Assembly: GCA_033239005.1 (NCBI GenBank) | Contig: BSQZ01000005.1 | Location: 10,283,501-10,347,500, forward strand | Length of the DNA: 64,000 nt | Origin: Lamellibrachia satsuma | Taxonomy: Eukaryota; Annelida; Polychaeta; Sabellida; Siboglinidae | Direction: 5' to 3' | Shown: positions 47,706 to 59,110 of the stretch, one piece after another | Layout: every line of letters starts with the position of its first letter | Position numbering within the stretch: position 1 is the first letter of the stretch | Notes under the pieces: model-generated | What the model was told of the DNA's origin: nothing | Databases searched by the model: none | Seen by the model: the letters and a program-made list of their open reading frames with translations, nothing else | Made by a program: the position numbers and the translations under genes

Positions 47706-49004
47706 ACAGTCGTGTGAAGGGGTCAAGAGCGAGCTGGATCTCTTTACAGTACCCCCACTCAGACCAGCATCATCGACAGTCACGTAGTGGAACATCAGCC
47801 CTTGTCCTCGCTGGACTCGGGTGGACCCATAGAATTCCTCATACCCGGATCGGGAGACGATTACCTGGATCTCGCCAACACGATACTGCACGTGCAGGCG
47901 AAGGTGACACGAGCCAACGGGGACGATCTCGACTTGGCCGATCCCGTGGGACCGGTGAATAACTGGCTGCATGCACTGATCAGTCAAGCCGACGTCTCCC
48001 TGAACAATACGCTCGTGACCCCTTCGACCAACACGTATGCGTTTCGCGCTCTCATAGAGACGTTGCTCAGCTACGGTCCAGATGCCAAGGACACGCAACT
48101 GACGAGTCAGCTGTGGTACAAGGACACGGCCACTCGCATGGACGCCGTCGAGATAGCCGACGGACCCGCAGCTAACGAAGGGTTCGTGGCTCGACGAGGG
48201 CACATCCTGAGGAGCCGTGTTGTCGATATGATGGGCCGTCTCCACGTGGACCTCTTTCTGCAGGATAAATTCCTCATCAACGGCGTCGACGTCAAGATCC
48301 GACTGGTGCGTAGTAAACCTGCTTTTGCACTCATGGCTGGTGGAGCCAATCCCGATTACAAGATACAAATAGTCAATGCCTGCTTGTTTGCAAAGAAAGT
48401 CACCGTGAATCCCAGCGTGCAGATAGCACACGTCAAGGCTTTGGAGAAGAGCACGGTCAAGTATCCGATGCGGTCCGTCGAGTGCAAGGTGTACTCCATT
48501 CCTGCCGGCACTCGCTCGCACACGTACGAGAACCTGTTCCTCGGCACCCTGCCGAAACGTCTGGTGCTGTGCTGCATCGATAACGATGCCTACAACGGAG
48601 CGTACGACAAGAATCCCTTTCACGCCAAGAACAACGCCATCAGCTTCCTCGCGGTGTACGTGGACGGACGCCAGATACCCTCCAAACCTTTCCAGCCGAA
48701 TTTCGAAGACGACCTCTTTGTCAGGAGCTACATGAGTCTGTTCTCGTCGACCGGTAAGTTGTGGCAGGACGAAGGGAACGGACTGACTCGCAGCGACTAC
48801 CGACACGGCTACACCTTCTTCGGTTTCGACCTGACCCCCGATCAGTGCGATGGTCCCTGCTTCCATCTAGTACAAAAGGGCAACCTGCGCATAGAAGTGC
48901 ATTTCCGCAATGCGCTGCTGAACACCGTGAACGTCGTCGCCTACGCCGAGCTCGAGTCCGTGCTGGAAATCGACAAGAATTGCAACGTCATCTACGACTA
49001 CTAA
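47689..49004 (+). CDS. MCP: major capsid protein (double jelly roll), one 5' frameshift
   Basis: The main body (47787-49004, 405 codons) has Polinton MCP hallmarks: HQPLSSLDSGGPIEFLIPGS, LALDxxNT-type DYLDLANTILHVQAKV, then NNWLHALISQADVSLNNT, and a C-terminal NLRIEVHFRNALLNTVNVV. Its frame has no ATG at the start. A canonical start (ATG at 47689, MAFVHKQSCEGVKSELDLFT) lies in the frame one base off. The two meet at a C5 run (47752-47756), so one missing C would explain the break. Total about 438 residues, normal for the family. It forms the hexon-like capsomers and ends one base before the protease ATG. Confidence 0.93.
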
Positions 49005-49005
49005 A

Positions 49006-49494
49006 ATGGACACCCTGCAGATCGCTAGACTACTGGCAGTGGACCCGTGCACCAGAACTATATTTCGCGGCGTCGTACCCAGAGACGGACTACCCACTAC
49101 GATAGACGGCACTCTGCCCGCAGCCTTCGTGTGCAACACCGACAACGGCGACGAACCAGGCGAACATTGGATAGCGCTGTACCTGGACGCCGACGGACGC
49201 GGCGAATACTTCTGCTCGTACGGACTGCCGCCTCGTTACGCAGCGTTCCGCACCTTCCTGAACAAACACTGTTCCGAATGGACTCATAATACCCAGAGGC
49301 TTCAGAGTCCTCTGTCTAACGTTTGCGGACAATATTGTGTTGCTTATGTAATGTTTCGTTGTAAAGGTTCTTCTATGAAGAGTTTCGTAAACATGTTCCA
49401 CACTAATCTGGTCAATAACGATGTTGAAGTGTTCGATTGGATGAGACTATTGAAAAAGGGTATACCCTACTATCGTGTATCTTACAGAGACTGA
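49006..49494 (+). CDS. adenain-like cysteine protease (virion maturation), acid residue replaced
   Basis: 162 residues. His54 (EHWIALYLD), Gln100 and Cys107 (QSPLSNVCGQYC, with the Gln-x6-Cys spacing of adenovirus-type proteases) mark the active site. At the position of the catalytic acid, between EYF and SYG, this copy has Cys70 (codon TGC at 49213) instead of the usual Asp/Glu/Asn. Polinton proteases mature the capsid and minor virion proteins, here encoded just upstream. The frame is otherwise intact. Whether the enzyme is impaired or uses nearby Glu67 cannot be told from sequence. Confidence 0.9.
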   Translation: MDTLQIARLLAVDPCTRTIFRGVVPRDGLPTTIDGTLPAAFVCNTDNGDEPGEHWIALYLDADGRGEYFCSYGLPPRYAAFRTFLNKHCSEWTHNTQRLQSPLSNVCGQYCVAYVMFRCKGSSMKSFVNMFHTNLVNNDVEVFDWMRLLKKGIPYYRVSYRD

Positions 49495-49609
49495 TGATAT
49501 ATTCGGCACCTATTCGGTAGTTAATTATTGCCGCGTATTTGATTGGCTTAAAACAGCTGCGATATTGTGGTACACTGTATTATCGCTCATAGCAGCAGTA
49601 CACCACATC

Positions 49610-49785
49610 ATCATCATCGTTCGAGCCTCTGGCGAGGTGGTGCACCACCCGTAAGCTCGCGACCTCTGGCGTGATGGTAAACATCCGCAAGTCGCCTCGT
49701 CGTCATCCTCGAGCCTCTGGCGCGGTGGAAACACCCCTAAGCTCACGACCTCTGGCGCGATGGTCAACATACGCAAGTCGATTCA
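49610..49785. repeat. tandem repeat near the right end
   Basis: Two copies of a roughly 110-bp block, each made of CGAGCCTCTGGCGAGGTGG-type and GACCTCTGGCGTGATGGT-type halves ending in CGCAAGTCG. Related to the left-side repeat at 37331-37530. Confidence 0.75.
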
Positions 49786-49867
49786 TATATATTCATCGTA
49801 GTTGTAGTTGTAGTGATATTACACGCTACCACGCTTGATGTATCGCCATGCTGCTTGTATTATACTC

Positions 49868-49873
49868 AATAAA
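49868..49873 (+). terminator. polyadenylation signal AATAAA for the late genes
   Basis: CTCAATAAAATACG, followed about 30 bp on by GTGTTGCGTTGATTT, a GT-rich downstream element. It is the first canonical signal after the protease stop and could serve the whole capsid gene block. Confidence 0.55.
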
Positions 49874-50028
49874 ATACGTGTGCACTCGTACCCTATCGTG
49901 TTGCGTTGATTTCTCGTCTCCATTAGTCCCCTTTGATAGTTGATATAATTAACGACCCTATTATTAATTACTAATGACCCTATAATTACTACGTATGATT
50001 CGTCACGGTCACTACCCGGTCATAGGTC

Positions 50029-50237
<209 letters not shown>

Positions 50238-50404
50238 GGTTATGACCGTTAGGGTTATCTCCAGTCGCTAGGGGGCGCTCGTGGTGGATGTAGGTCACCG
50301 CTAGGGGGCGCTGGGGGCTACCCAGAAGCCTCTATACCGGAAGTTACTGGTCCCCTCCCTACTGGACGACTCTTTTGATCCTTCATTAGCACACTATAAC
50401 TACT
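50238..50404 (-). repeat. right terminal inverted repeat, 167 bp
   Basis: Exact reverse complement of 31234-31400. It ends ATTAGCACACTATAACTACT and contains CGCTAGGGGGCGC at 50266-50278 and 50299-50311. Confidence 0.96.
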
Positions 50405-50410
50405 GGCATG
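50405..50410. other. target-site duplication, right (GGCATG)
   Basis: Matches 31228-31233. The following TCAATGAAGTATC continues the interrupted array unit. Confidence 0.92.
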
Positions 50411-51740
50411 TCAATGAAGTATCTTATCGGATTTCATGTTGAGTATTGCCTCTCTCCGAATTCATATTTGCATACCGACGTCAGCCGAATATTACGTCGG
50501 TGACGTGAATATAGTATTTTGTGGAAGATCTTTGCTGACACTTCATTAAAAAAACGGATGCGCAATACCAAAAAGCTCTATCCAATATTCGTAAATGTGC
50601 CATGGCAGTATGAGAGACGCTCCTGATAAAAATTGCGGGACGTGAGTTATAAATTCATACATTTTGTATTAATTCGTAGTACTCTGAATTTCTTTATATG
50701 TTACTTGTCTTGTCGAATAAATTATTCAGATCTAAAAGAAATCGGGCAGATGCAACTGCTTCGTGACGTGCGTCAAAGCGATTGTTTGAAGAGAGATTTT
50801 GCCGAATCGAGAGTCATATATACCTACACAATTCACATAAAACCAGGCTCTGAACGGTCAACCGTGGTTTACATCAAATAGGCGATAGGTCAGAAGGTGT
50901 GTATTCTGGCCAATGTCCTCGATTGACACCTTTTACGTTTTGCGTATATACGAATGCACAGTGTAGTAAGAAATATTGAATCGGTCAGATCTGAACCATA
51001 TATTTTTTTGCTCAGTGTTGTTGAAGATTTTTATTTGTAGTGAATTAATAAATAATGTATTAAACGTTCGTTAAACAAATGATGCGTACGTATTGAACTT
51101 TCAATACATTAATAAACAGTGTTATTTTAATGGAAAAAATTCACAGATAGTGAGAACAACGAGTCTAAACAATGCCATCTTAATATCGGGCATGTCAATG
51201 AAGTATCTTGTGGGATTTCATGTTAAGTACTGTCTCTCTCCGAATTCATATTTACATACCGACGCTAGCCGAATATTACGTCGGTGACGTGAACATAGTA
51301 TTTTGTGGAAGATCGTAAGTACGTAATACCAAATAGCGTCGAATAACTATCTGATATAGCGTTATCTGATATTCGTAAATTTGTCATGGCAGTATAAAAA
51401 AAACAATTACGGGACGTGGGTGTCGCGCAGACAGTGAAATGACCACGTTGCCCAGCAACGGTTTGGACCAGAATATTCACCGTAGAACCGAGGACGCGCG
51501 TCAAATCGAGTGTGTGAAGACATATTTCAACGACTCGAGAGTTATACACACAGTTCACACAAAAACAGGCTCTGAACGGATAACCGAGGTCTACATCAAA
51601 TTAACACAGGAAACCACTAGTAGGCGTTTAAAAACGTGCCTGGACTAGGATTGAATACTATTTCCAACAGAGGACGTCCTCGGTTGGCTGTAGGACCTCG
51701 GTTAGAAGGTGTGTATTCTGGCCAATGTCCTCGGTTGACA
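50405..51740 (+). repeat. tandem array of about 0.8-0.9-kb units, right of the Polinton
   Basis: Continues the array interrupted at 31233. Unit starts near 50590 and 51372. It ends in CAATGTCCTCGGTTGACACC (51723-51742), where a microsatellite begins. The last unit is shortened and rearranged. Confidence 0.85.
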
Positions 51741-51747
51741 CCTTACA

Positions 51748-51779
51748 CATACGCACACACACACGCACGCACGCACGCT

Positions 51780-51841
<62 letters not shown>
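51748..51841. repeat. CGCA/CA microsatellite
   Basis: ACGC then AC runs directly after the last array unit. Confidence 0.96.
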
Positions 51842-52012
51842 TCAGGTTTGCCATAAAAAACTTTAAAATGGCATCCAGCCATTTCATATGTACCTTCTGC
51901 TGCGACACCTCTCCTGGATTTTTGCTAACAAAACCAGACATTTTGGACAGCCCTGGACAGTTGGGTCATTAATCTGAGTTTTGAACAGTTTCCCCTGTTT
52001 ATATCGGGTCCA

Positions 52013-53110
52013 GGTCATTTGCCCCCCTCCCGGACATTTGCCCCTTTGTCACTTGCCCTCCAAACATTAGCCCCTTGCCTTATTCAAAATCTTGACATTT
52101 GCCCCCTGTCCGTATCTTCTGGATTATTTGTAAGTTTTTTTTAAGAAATGGCTTTTTAACTAATTTTTTTTATTTCTGAACATGAATTCAAGATATATAT
52201 TACCCTAATTGCAATTAATGTTCTTTGTGCCAGATCAGCCAAGTAAATTACTTTATGTAGTTGGAGATGATCCTGTAATCAAAGGATTATCTTTATTGCA
52301 ATTGTGGAAGAAGCCAGTGACATTAGGACCTGGACATGTTATGACAATTGAGGATATTTGAAAGAAGCCATCTCAACAAGGTTTCTTTTGAATTGCATTT
52401 ACCATGAAGAGTTTGAGTGACTCAATTTTCCTATAGAACTAGATGCACAAGCCAGAGTTGTCAGAATTCACTTATAATTTCACCATGGAAATTATTACTA
52501 GCATCTGAGGAGATCAGAAGCTATGTTTTGAGTATCATTCCTACACCAAGAAGGGGGACCAACAAGATTACTCTTCAATGGGAGTGAAGCCAGCATCGAT
52601 CCTGATCATGCAAGGGTGCTGTGGTCACTGATTTGATCTCCAGATCCAGAGTGTGATCAACAAGACTGCCCCACAACCATGATGGTGACACAGCACAGAT
52701 AGAAGTCCGTGAGGACCTGAAAACTAAGGCAGCTAATACCAGGGGTACTCCAAACCAGCTGATCTCTGACTCGTTACTGTCCACCACTGTTTGTGGAAGC
52801 ATCACCCCAAGAACCCATCTTCCACCACTGATCTGACTATCAATGATACCTGGAAGACAACTGGTGACAAGATCATCTCATATACACTCCAGGGGATAGG
52901 CCATTGCATAAGGCTAAAGTGACTTCGACTTGTCATTGAATGTTATGTTACTGTAGTAATAATGATAAAACTGCAAACTGATTTTCATTTGTCAACTATC
53001 ATAGAAAAAAGGGGCAGATGTCTGGGAGGGGGGAGCAAATATACTAGGAGGCAGATGTCCAGGGGGAGGGCAAGTGTCCTAGGGGCAAATGTCTGGGGGG
53101 GCATGTGACC
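52013..53110. mobile_element. foldback-type non-autonomous DNA transposon
   Basis: Starts GGTCATTTGCCCCCC and ends GGGGGGCATGTGACC. Roughly 100 bp at each end are imperfect inverted repeats built from direct repeats of GGACATTTGCCCC (left) and GGGGCAAATGTC (right). The 0.9-kb interior has only short broken frames. No clear target duplication found. Confidence 0.68.
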
Positions 53111-54670
53111 GCAACCCATTTATATTGCTATCAGTTGTGGTATCATTGATATTTCATCAAATTTACTGGAAAGTTTGAGTCTTCAACATCCTAATCTCCA
53201 ACATGTATTCTCCATGGGGGACATTTTTAATTACTACAAAGGGCAAACCCTACAGCCACATGTAACAGCGTATTGTACAGGTGACCAGTGATCTGTTTAG
53301 TATGGGAAACTTGTGGGCTGAACATTAGGCTTGGATAAACAAGGGGCTGCATTCAAGTGGGGCAGACTTCCTATCTCACACAAAGGGAATGAGCAGGCAG
53401 GTGCCTTTAATTGGCAATTTCTATAAATAAACCTTGTACACTGAGAAAGAAAATGAGGCCTGAATAAATAAACCTTGTACACTGAGAAAGAAAATGAGGC
53501 CTGAATGGTCTGATTTTGGTTTTACTGTCCGTTACAGTAACTTAGTATTTCTTTTTGATGCAAATGCTTGATTATATTTTTCTTGGTCACAATGTTTCAA
53601 TAACAGAGTAGACAGTGTCTATGCTGTAATGTTGACAACTTCTGTTGTTACCAGATTCAGGGTAACATGCTAATAGCAGACAAATATGATTTTAAAAGTA
53701 ATATAAGTAAATATAAGGGTAAATATTAACAGTATTAAGTCAATAATTCCAACAAAATCAATTCCAATTCCCAAAAAAAATTCCAAAAAAAATTATTCCA
53801 ATTCCAAATTTGTTTGGAAAGTCAATTCAAATTCCGGAACTGGAATTGAGGGTCAGTTCAAATTCCAGAATGGAATTGACCACATGCCTGAAGTATATTC
53901 ATGACAATATCTTGTCTCTGTATACTACAGCAACAGTCATGAACAGTATAATTGAATTGAAACAAGCTTATGTCTGTGGGGCTTTTGTCGGAAGGGGCTT
54001 TTGTCCATGCACTATACTATCTAGCAGTTGCTTTCAGTATAATACCTAATAATTATATATATATTTACATATATACATATCTATATATATAAACATATAT
54101 ATATATATACCTGTGGGCAGGTATGCATGTGTGCGTTTAGCATTTATAAGGTAAAGATGTCACAAGCATAGATCTGAATTTGGTCCAATAACAATATTCA
54201 TGCATTATGTTATCTAAATCGGGTGTCAGATATAAAATAAGGAACCCCATAGAAAGTGTACCTATGGGTCCATATTTTGTTATGGAATTTGGACCCCTTA
54301 TAGAATTTTGACTTCCCTGGCCCATTGAAAACGGTGCAATGTTAATTAGATAATATAACGCAATTTGGAGCTAGGATGCTACAATTTTGGTTACATGCAT
54401 TTGGTTATGTTACCAGTGGCATTCGTCAAATTGACCAAACAGATTCATTAAAAACATTAAGAGATCAGTGAAACACCCATTGGTTGAATTAACATGGCTC
54501 CATAGGGAAAATGCTTTTCCCTGTGGTTGATTACTTTATATATTCTATATGACACTGGCACTCTTATATTCTAAAAATAATACATACAATATATATACAT
54601 TGTGATTAATTTTTATTATGCAAAAGATGAATTTTGAAAATTTTTCAAGTCACTGTATGTGTAATCTTTT
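53111..54670. other. no gene recognised
   Basis: AT-rich. Contains a doubled 50-bp block near 53420-53500 (AAACCTTGTACACTGAGAAA twice) and TA runs at 54055-54110. No domain-bearing frame. Confidence 0.45.
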
Positions 54671-54673
54671 CAG

Positions 54674-54997
54674 ATGAAGGATTCACCATTGGTTCGTACA
54701 AGTACAGGTACTAGTTTTGAAGCATCCAGCGCTACGGGTGATGCCGTCAATCTTTACATTACGGATATCACCTTTAGTGCCATCACTGCTACTACTGCTG
54801 TGACACCACATACAACTGATGCTGAAATGCAAGTCGATCCGGTAACGATATTTCAAGTCCAACACTTCGCGAATGCTGCTGTAGTCATGGATAACATTAT
54901 TGCACCAATGAACGTTGATCATGAGTACTCCTATGTGAAGCTTCCATCAGATTCAGTGAGAACAAAGACATTGGTGCAGATGATGCACACTATGTGA
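54674..54997 (+). CDS. possible exon or decayed exon, unknown protein
   Basis: Follows a good acceptor (ATCTTTTCAG|ATG). 107 codons, with a Thr/Ala-rich early part and an acidic DNIIAPMNVDHEYSY stretch. Just past the stop other frames continue with EKEKKFVIHEK-like content, suggesting frameshift decay of a longer host exon. An AATAAA at 55871 could end it. No family recognised; it may not be a gene. Confidence 0.25.
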   Translation: MKDSPLVRTSTGTSFEASSATGDAVNLYITDITFSAITATTAVTPHTTDAEMQVDPVTIFQVQHFANAAVVMDNIIAPMNVDHEYSYVKLPSDSVRTKTLVQMMHTM

Positions 54998-55234
54998 TAA
55001 CAGCGACATAACCGAGGGTGACTCAAGCAGCTCCGACACCTATGAGAAAGAGAAGAAGTTTGTCATTCATGAGAAAAACTTATGTCGCTTTTCTGCACCT
55101 GCCACACACCAAACAGCCATAAACTGTGACACAGGTTGTACTCATGTCTGATCTATCAGCCAAGGTCTTTCGGATACTGGGGTGTCTGTCAGAGGAAAGT
55201 GTGCTGATTTCTACCCCTGGATGAGTGAAAGGTG

Positions 55235-55640
55235 AATTGAATCTGTTAGGTGTACATGTACTATCAGTCAGAACAAGTAGTGTATTGATACATTTGATTG
55301 GTGTACATTTACTGTCAGTACAAGTAGTGTATTTGGTAGAGAATGAGACGCTTGGTTTACATTTGCTGTCATTAGGAACAAGTAGTAGATTCAGTCAGAA
55401 CAAGTAGTATATTGGATACACATGATTGGTGTGCATTTACTGTCAGAAGTAGTGAAATGGTGCAGATTCCAGAATGAGATGATTGGTGTACATTTACTGT
55501 TGGTAGGAACAAGTAGTGTATTGGTATGCATGATTGGTGTACATTTACTGTCAGTCAGAACAAGTAATATTGTTACACATGATTTGTGTACATTTACTGT
55601 CCAATCAAAACAAGTAGTGTATTGCCATTGGTACAGATGA
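55235..55640. repeat. about 43-bp minisatellite
   Basis: Around eight irregular copies of TTGGTGTACATTTACTGTCA and GTCAGAACAAGTAGTGTATT. Confidence 0.85.
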
Positions 55641-56379
55641 TGATGGTGAAACAGTTAAAATGCCTTGGCTTTATAAAGATTAATTATTTCCTAAGCTAAA
55701 CTACCAGTATATTTGACATGTTGTGGCATAATAATGATGTGTGTAACTGTGATATCCATGTTCCAGGTTGTATTTCCCGGTGGTAGAAGTCACTGTTTTT
55801 AGTCAATGTTTAGTCTTGGTTTCAGTCGTTCTAGTTAGCCTTATTTCTTTGGTAATTGTTTTTCTATGTGAATAAACTTTTGATATATTTTATGTTGGTC
55901 TTAATATAAATGAAATTGTGTGTAGTGACATGCAAGATGCTGCAGGTAAAATTTTTTTGACAGAAGTGGGATATGGATAAGAAGGCATTCACATCATTCA
56001 GTTATTAATATTTTAGTGGGAATTTTTTTAGTTTTCCAGGTTGTTTTTCGACCTGCTGCATACTGTGGGTGCCTCACAATTTGTCTATATCAGACTATCA
56101 GTACACTCACCTGTGTCAGGTAGCTAAACTTTCCATCAATTCAATTCGGTTCAGAATAAACATCACAGATCCTTCCCACATCGCAGGATGGGATTACTTG
56201 TCTTGCCTTTCCTGAGCCTGAAATATAATTTGTCAGGGTTAGTTGATAGCACTAATTCCATAATTACCATAATAGTTGCAAAACTGTGAACATTACATAC
56301 TGTCAGTAGTTAATTATTGTTATTTAAATGATTACATTGCACCAAACAACAAGGTGTTGTAGTGTGCTACATAGAGGGG

Positions 56380-56720
56380 TGATTACAAGTATGAATATTA
56401 ATGTAATTATGATTACAGTAATTATTGCAATCACAATTACTAATGTAGTCATGATTACAATCATTATTACAATCATGATTTCGGTAACATTTAAGAATAT
56501 ATATATATTCACATAATGAATTAAATAAACCCTCATGTTATTATTGTCATCAATGTTATTCAACACAAAATCATACACAATATTAAAATACAGTCACGGT
56601 ACACTTCATTAGATTAGATACAAAATAAAGAGAAAAGCCTGCTTACACTGCCATTGCAGTTCTGACCTCGCCCTCGGGCTAGGTAAAAGAAATATGCAGA
56701 AAAAATAGGATTATTAAAAT
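56380..56720. repeat. dispersed repeat, copy 2 (partner near 7730-8190)
   Basis: AATCATGATTACAATCATTA-type words followed by ACAATATTAAAATACAGTCA and GAGAAAAGCCTGC, in the same order as copy 1. Confidence 0.6.
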
Positions 56721-57050
56721 GGCAATAATTCGATAACAATTGAATTACTGACCTGCTAGCTATAGGGCGAATCAATGAGTCGGCACGCAAATCATGCAAT
56801 GACAGCAGACCAACATCTAGCACCGCCCTGTTTGTGCATATCACTACAAAATCATCGTCTTTGCCTTCGTACGGTGACGCAAGCATCAACGCGGTCGGGC
56901 ACACGGTGCTGCATAGCCATAGCCATAGCCTATGCCCTAGCCCTAGGGCTAGGCACAGTGACAGTAGCTTCCTTAGGCAAAAAAATTCGCCCCGCTCTTC
57001 GTCTCTGGGGCGAAAGTCTCGTGGGGCATTTGCTAACTCGGCGATTTGGC

Positions 57051-57078
57051 AGTTCCGTAGCCAAATGGCTACGGAACT
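57051..57078. repeat. perfect 28-bp palindromic hairpin
   Basis: AGTTCCGTAGCCA and its reverse complement separated by two bases, 13 bp per arm. It may be a fragment of a foldback element. Confidence 0.8.
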
Positions 57079-57319
57079 AATAACTTAAGTTTTAAAACCG
57101 ATACGCACTAACCGTTTCACATGTGTATTCTGTGACATACAACCGACACTTGGGCGTCAAGAAACTGAAGAAATGTGCTCCAAATAATTACTTATGAGTA
57201 CTTTTATCGGTCACACAGAAAAGATTTCATAAATTGCCGCCATACTGTGCACGTGATGTTGCCTTTGGGTCACATGATCTAACGCGATCTTGTGTGGGGG
57301 AGCGGTGGCCGCGTGAAGA

Positions 57320-57658
57320 ATGAGGCCAGACAACATAATAAATTATTTCTGTGCGGTACTTCTTTCGATGGCGTTTAACAGGACTGACGTGCTGTTGGCA
57401 TACAGCCTTGTTCGAAAGTACAAAGAGTTTACATATGAGTTGAAGGACGAACAAATAGAGGTTCTATTAAACATAGCAAATGGCGAGCACACACTAGCCG
57501 TGTTGCCGACCGGATTCGGAAAAAGCGATCTTTTTATTCTAGCTCCTCTCATTATGGACATGCTAGATGAAGACAAACCTCACTATGCACTAGTCATCGT
57601 GCCGTTGATCAGTTTGATGTCGGACATCAAGAAAAACTTCGAATTGAAGGGAGTGGAG
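57320..57658 (+). CDS. RecQ-like DNA helicase, N-terminal exon (truncated gene)
   Basis: An exon of 113 codons (start at 57320, or the in-frame ATG at 57368) ending in a phase-0 donor GAG|GTAGGT. It contains a Q-type motif (LKDEQIEVLLNI), Walker A (LPTGFGKS) and motif Ia (ALVIVPLISLMSDI), typical of RecQ-family or related superfamily 2 helicases. The DEAH box and later motifs are not found downstream before 64000, so the gene is truncated, has very distant exons, or is a decayed copy. Unknown whether expressed. Confidence 0.6.
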
Positions 57659-58245
57659 GTAGGTCCTATTTACTGTTTATATAGCAAAAAAAATATTTCG
57701 TATGAATGAGTTTATATAATTTGAGAAAATTGCCAATTTATAAAAAAATTACACGTGCATGATTTTTTAAAAGTACTGTAAGAATAGGTTTGTGTGAAAA
57801 AGATAAGTGGCTGGTGGACCTGGCTTCAAACAACAAATTAGCCATGCTGCAATCACACTATCAGAGTGTCTCTTGCTAATAGTGCTACAGTTAATTGACT
57901 GTCATGATTATTATACTAAACAATTTTATTACAACTGTTTTGAAATGAATAAATAAATAAAATTGCATGTGAAAAAATTAAAACGATACATGTCCCACTA
58001 CGTAAAAAAAAATTGGTCTGATCATTTTCAATGAAATTAAATTTTGGTGTGATTGAAATGTTTAAATGTATTAGCAAAGTAATACCTCAATTACTATTGC
58101 ATTGCGTTCTGTTCCATTTGTCACTATTAATATTACTTCAACAATTGTAATCATTACTATTACACATTACCATTCCGTGTTGCTAAGTTCCAATAATATT
58201 TATTAACTTCCATTCCAACATGTACATTTATTACATTTTTTTCAG

Positions 58246-58325
58246 CATAAAGTATGAAGTTTCCGAAGATTGGGAAGCGGAAATAAATTATGAAATCGTG
58301 CTTCGTGAACTGCTGAAGTTAGTCC
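58246..58325 (+). CDS. possible internal exon downstream of the helicase exon
   Basis: Bounded by TTTTTTTCAG| and |GTAAGT. One frame reads YEVSEDWEAEINYEIVLREL. Its 3' phase matches a following exon at 58660 (after TTATTTGCAG) that ends in a stop within a few codons and has AATAAA at about 58758. Its 5' phase does not match the 57658 donor, where joining would give an early stop. The connection is therefore unresolved. Confidence 0.3.
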
Positions 58326-58944
58326 GTAAGTATACGCTTACATTGCAGTTGAATCGATGCCTACCAGTGAAAACTGTTTCGTCAACTGATCTAACCTATG
58401 GCAAATGCAGTTATTTTGTGTCCAAATATGTAGCGTGTGACTAATTTATGCAAAAACTGCAGTACATAATTATAATAAAAATGCCTACTTCAAATAATCG
58501 GAAGAATTGACTTTATTGAATAGATATAGTAAAGATAAAAACGGTGGATATAAAAATGGTAAACAGAACGAACGTATGTTGGATTAGTACACTATAATTA
58601 TTATGGAATCTTCTATAACTGTAATAGCGTCGAACTTAATGTTTGCTTTTTATTTGCAGCTGTCGCCGAGTAGGACAGAAGAAAATGTAGAAGAAGCGAT
58701 GACATAGTTAGTTTTAGTTAGGGCGTTCAATTCTTTGTGCTATCTGTAGAATGTATTAAATAAAGTTATTATTATTATTTTGACACACTGTTTTCATTAT
58801 GTTGTCTACATAAGCTCTCAGGAGTCAACCCACGTGACCGGCTATTTAGTACTTCAATGCACAACAATTTATGTTCGCCGTAAGGCTGCTTGCAATTACC
58901 GGTTTTCCACCGCACTTCAAAAGACTCAAAAAGCCTACTTCGTT

Positions 58945-58950
<6 letters not shown>

Positions 58951-59037
<87 letters not shown>

Positions 59038-59040
59038 TAT

Positions 59041-59097
<57 letters not shown>

Positions 59098-59110
59098 CAT
59101 ATATATATAT
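58951..59110. repeat. TA microsatellite
   Basis: About 160 bp of TA with a few interruptions (ATGCATATTTATATG near 59033). Confidence 0.97.

Noticed and set aside
47622..48866. 414-codon minus-strand frame opposite the major capsid gene
   Set aside because: A shadow of the GC-rich capsid coding strand. No domain, and the plus-strand protein is clearly conserved.
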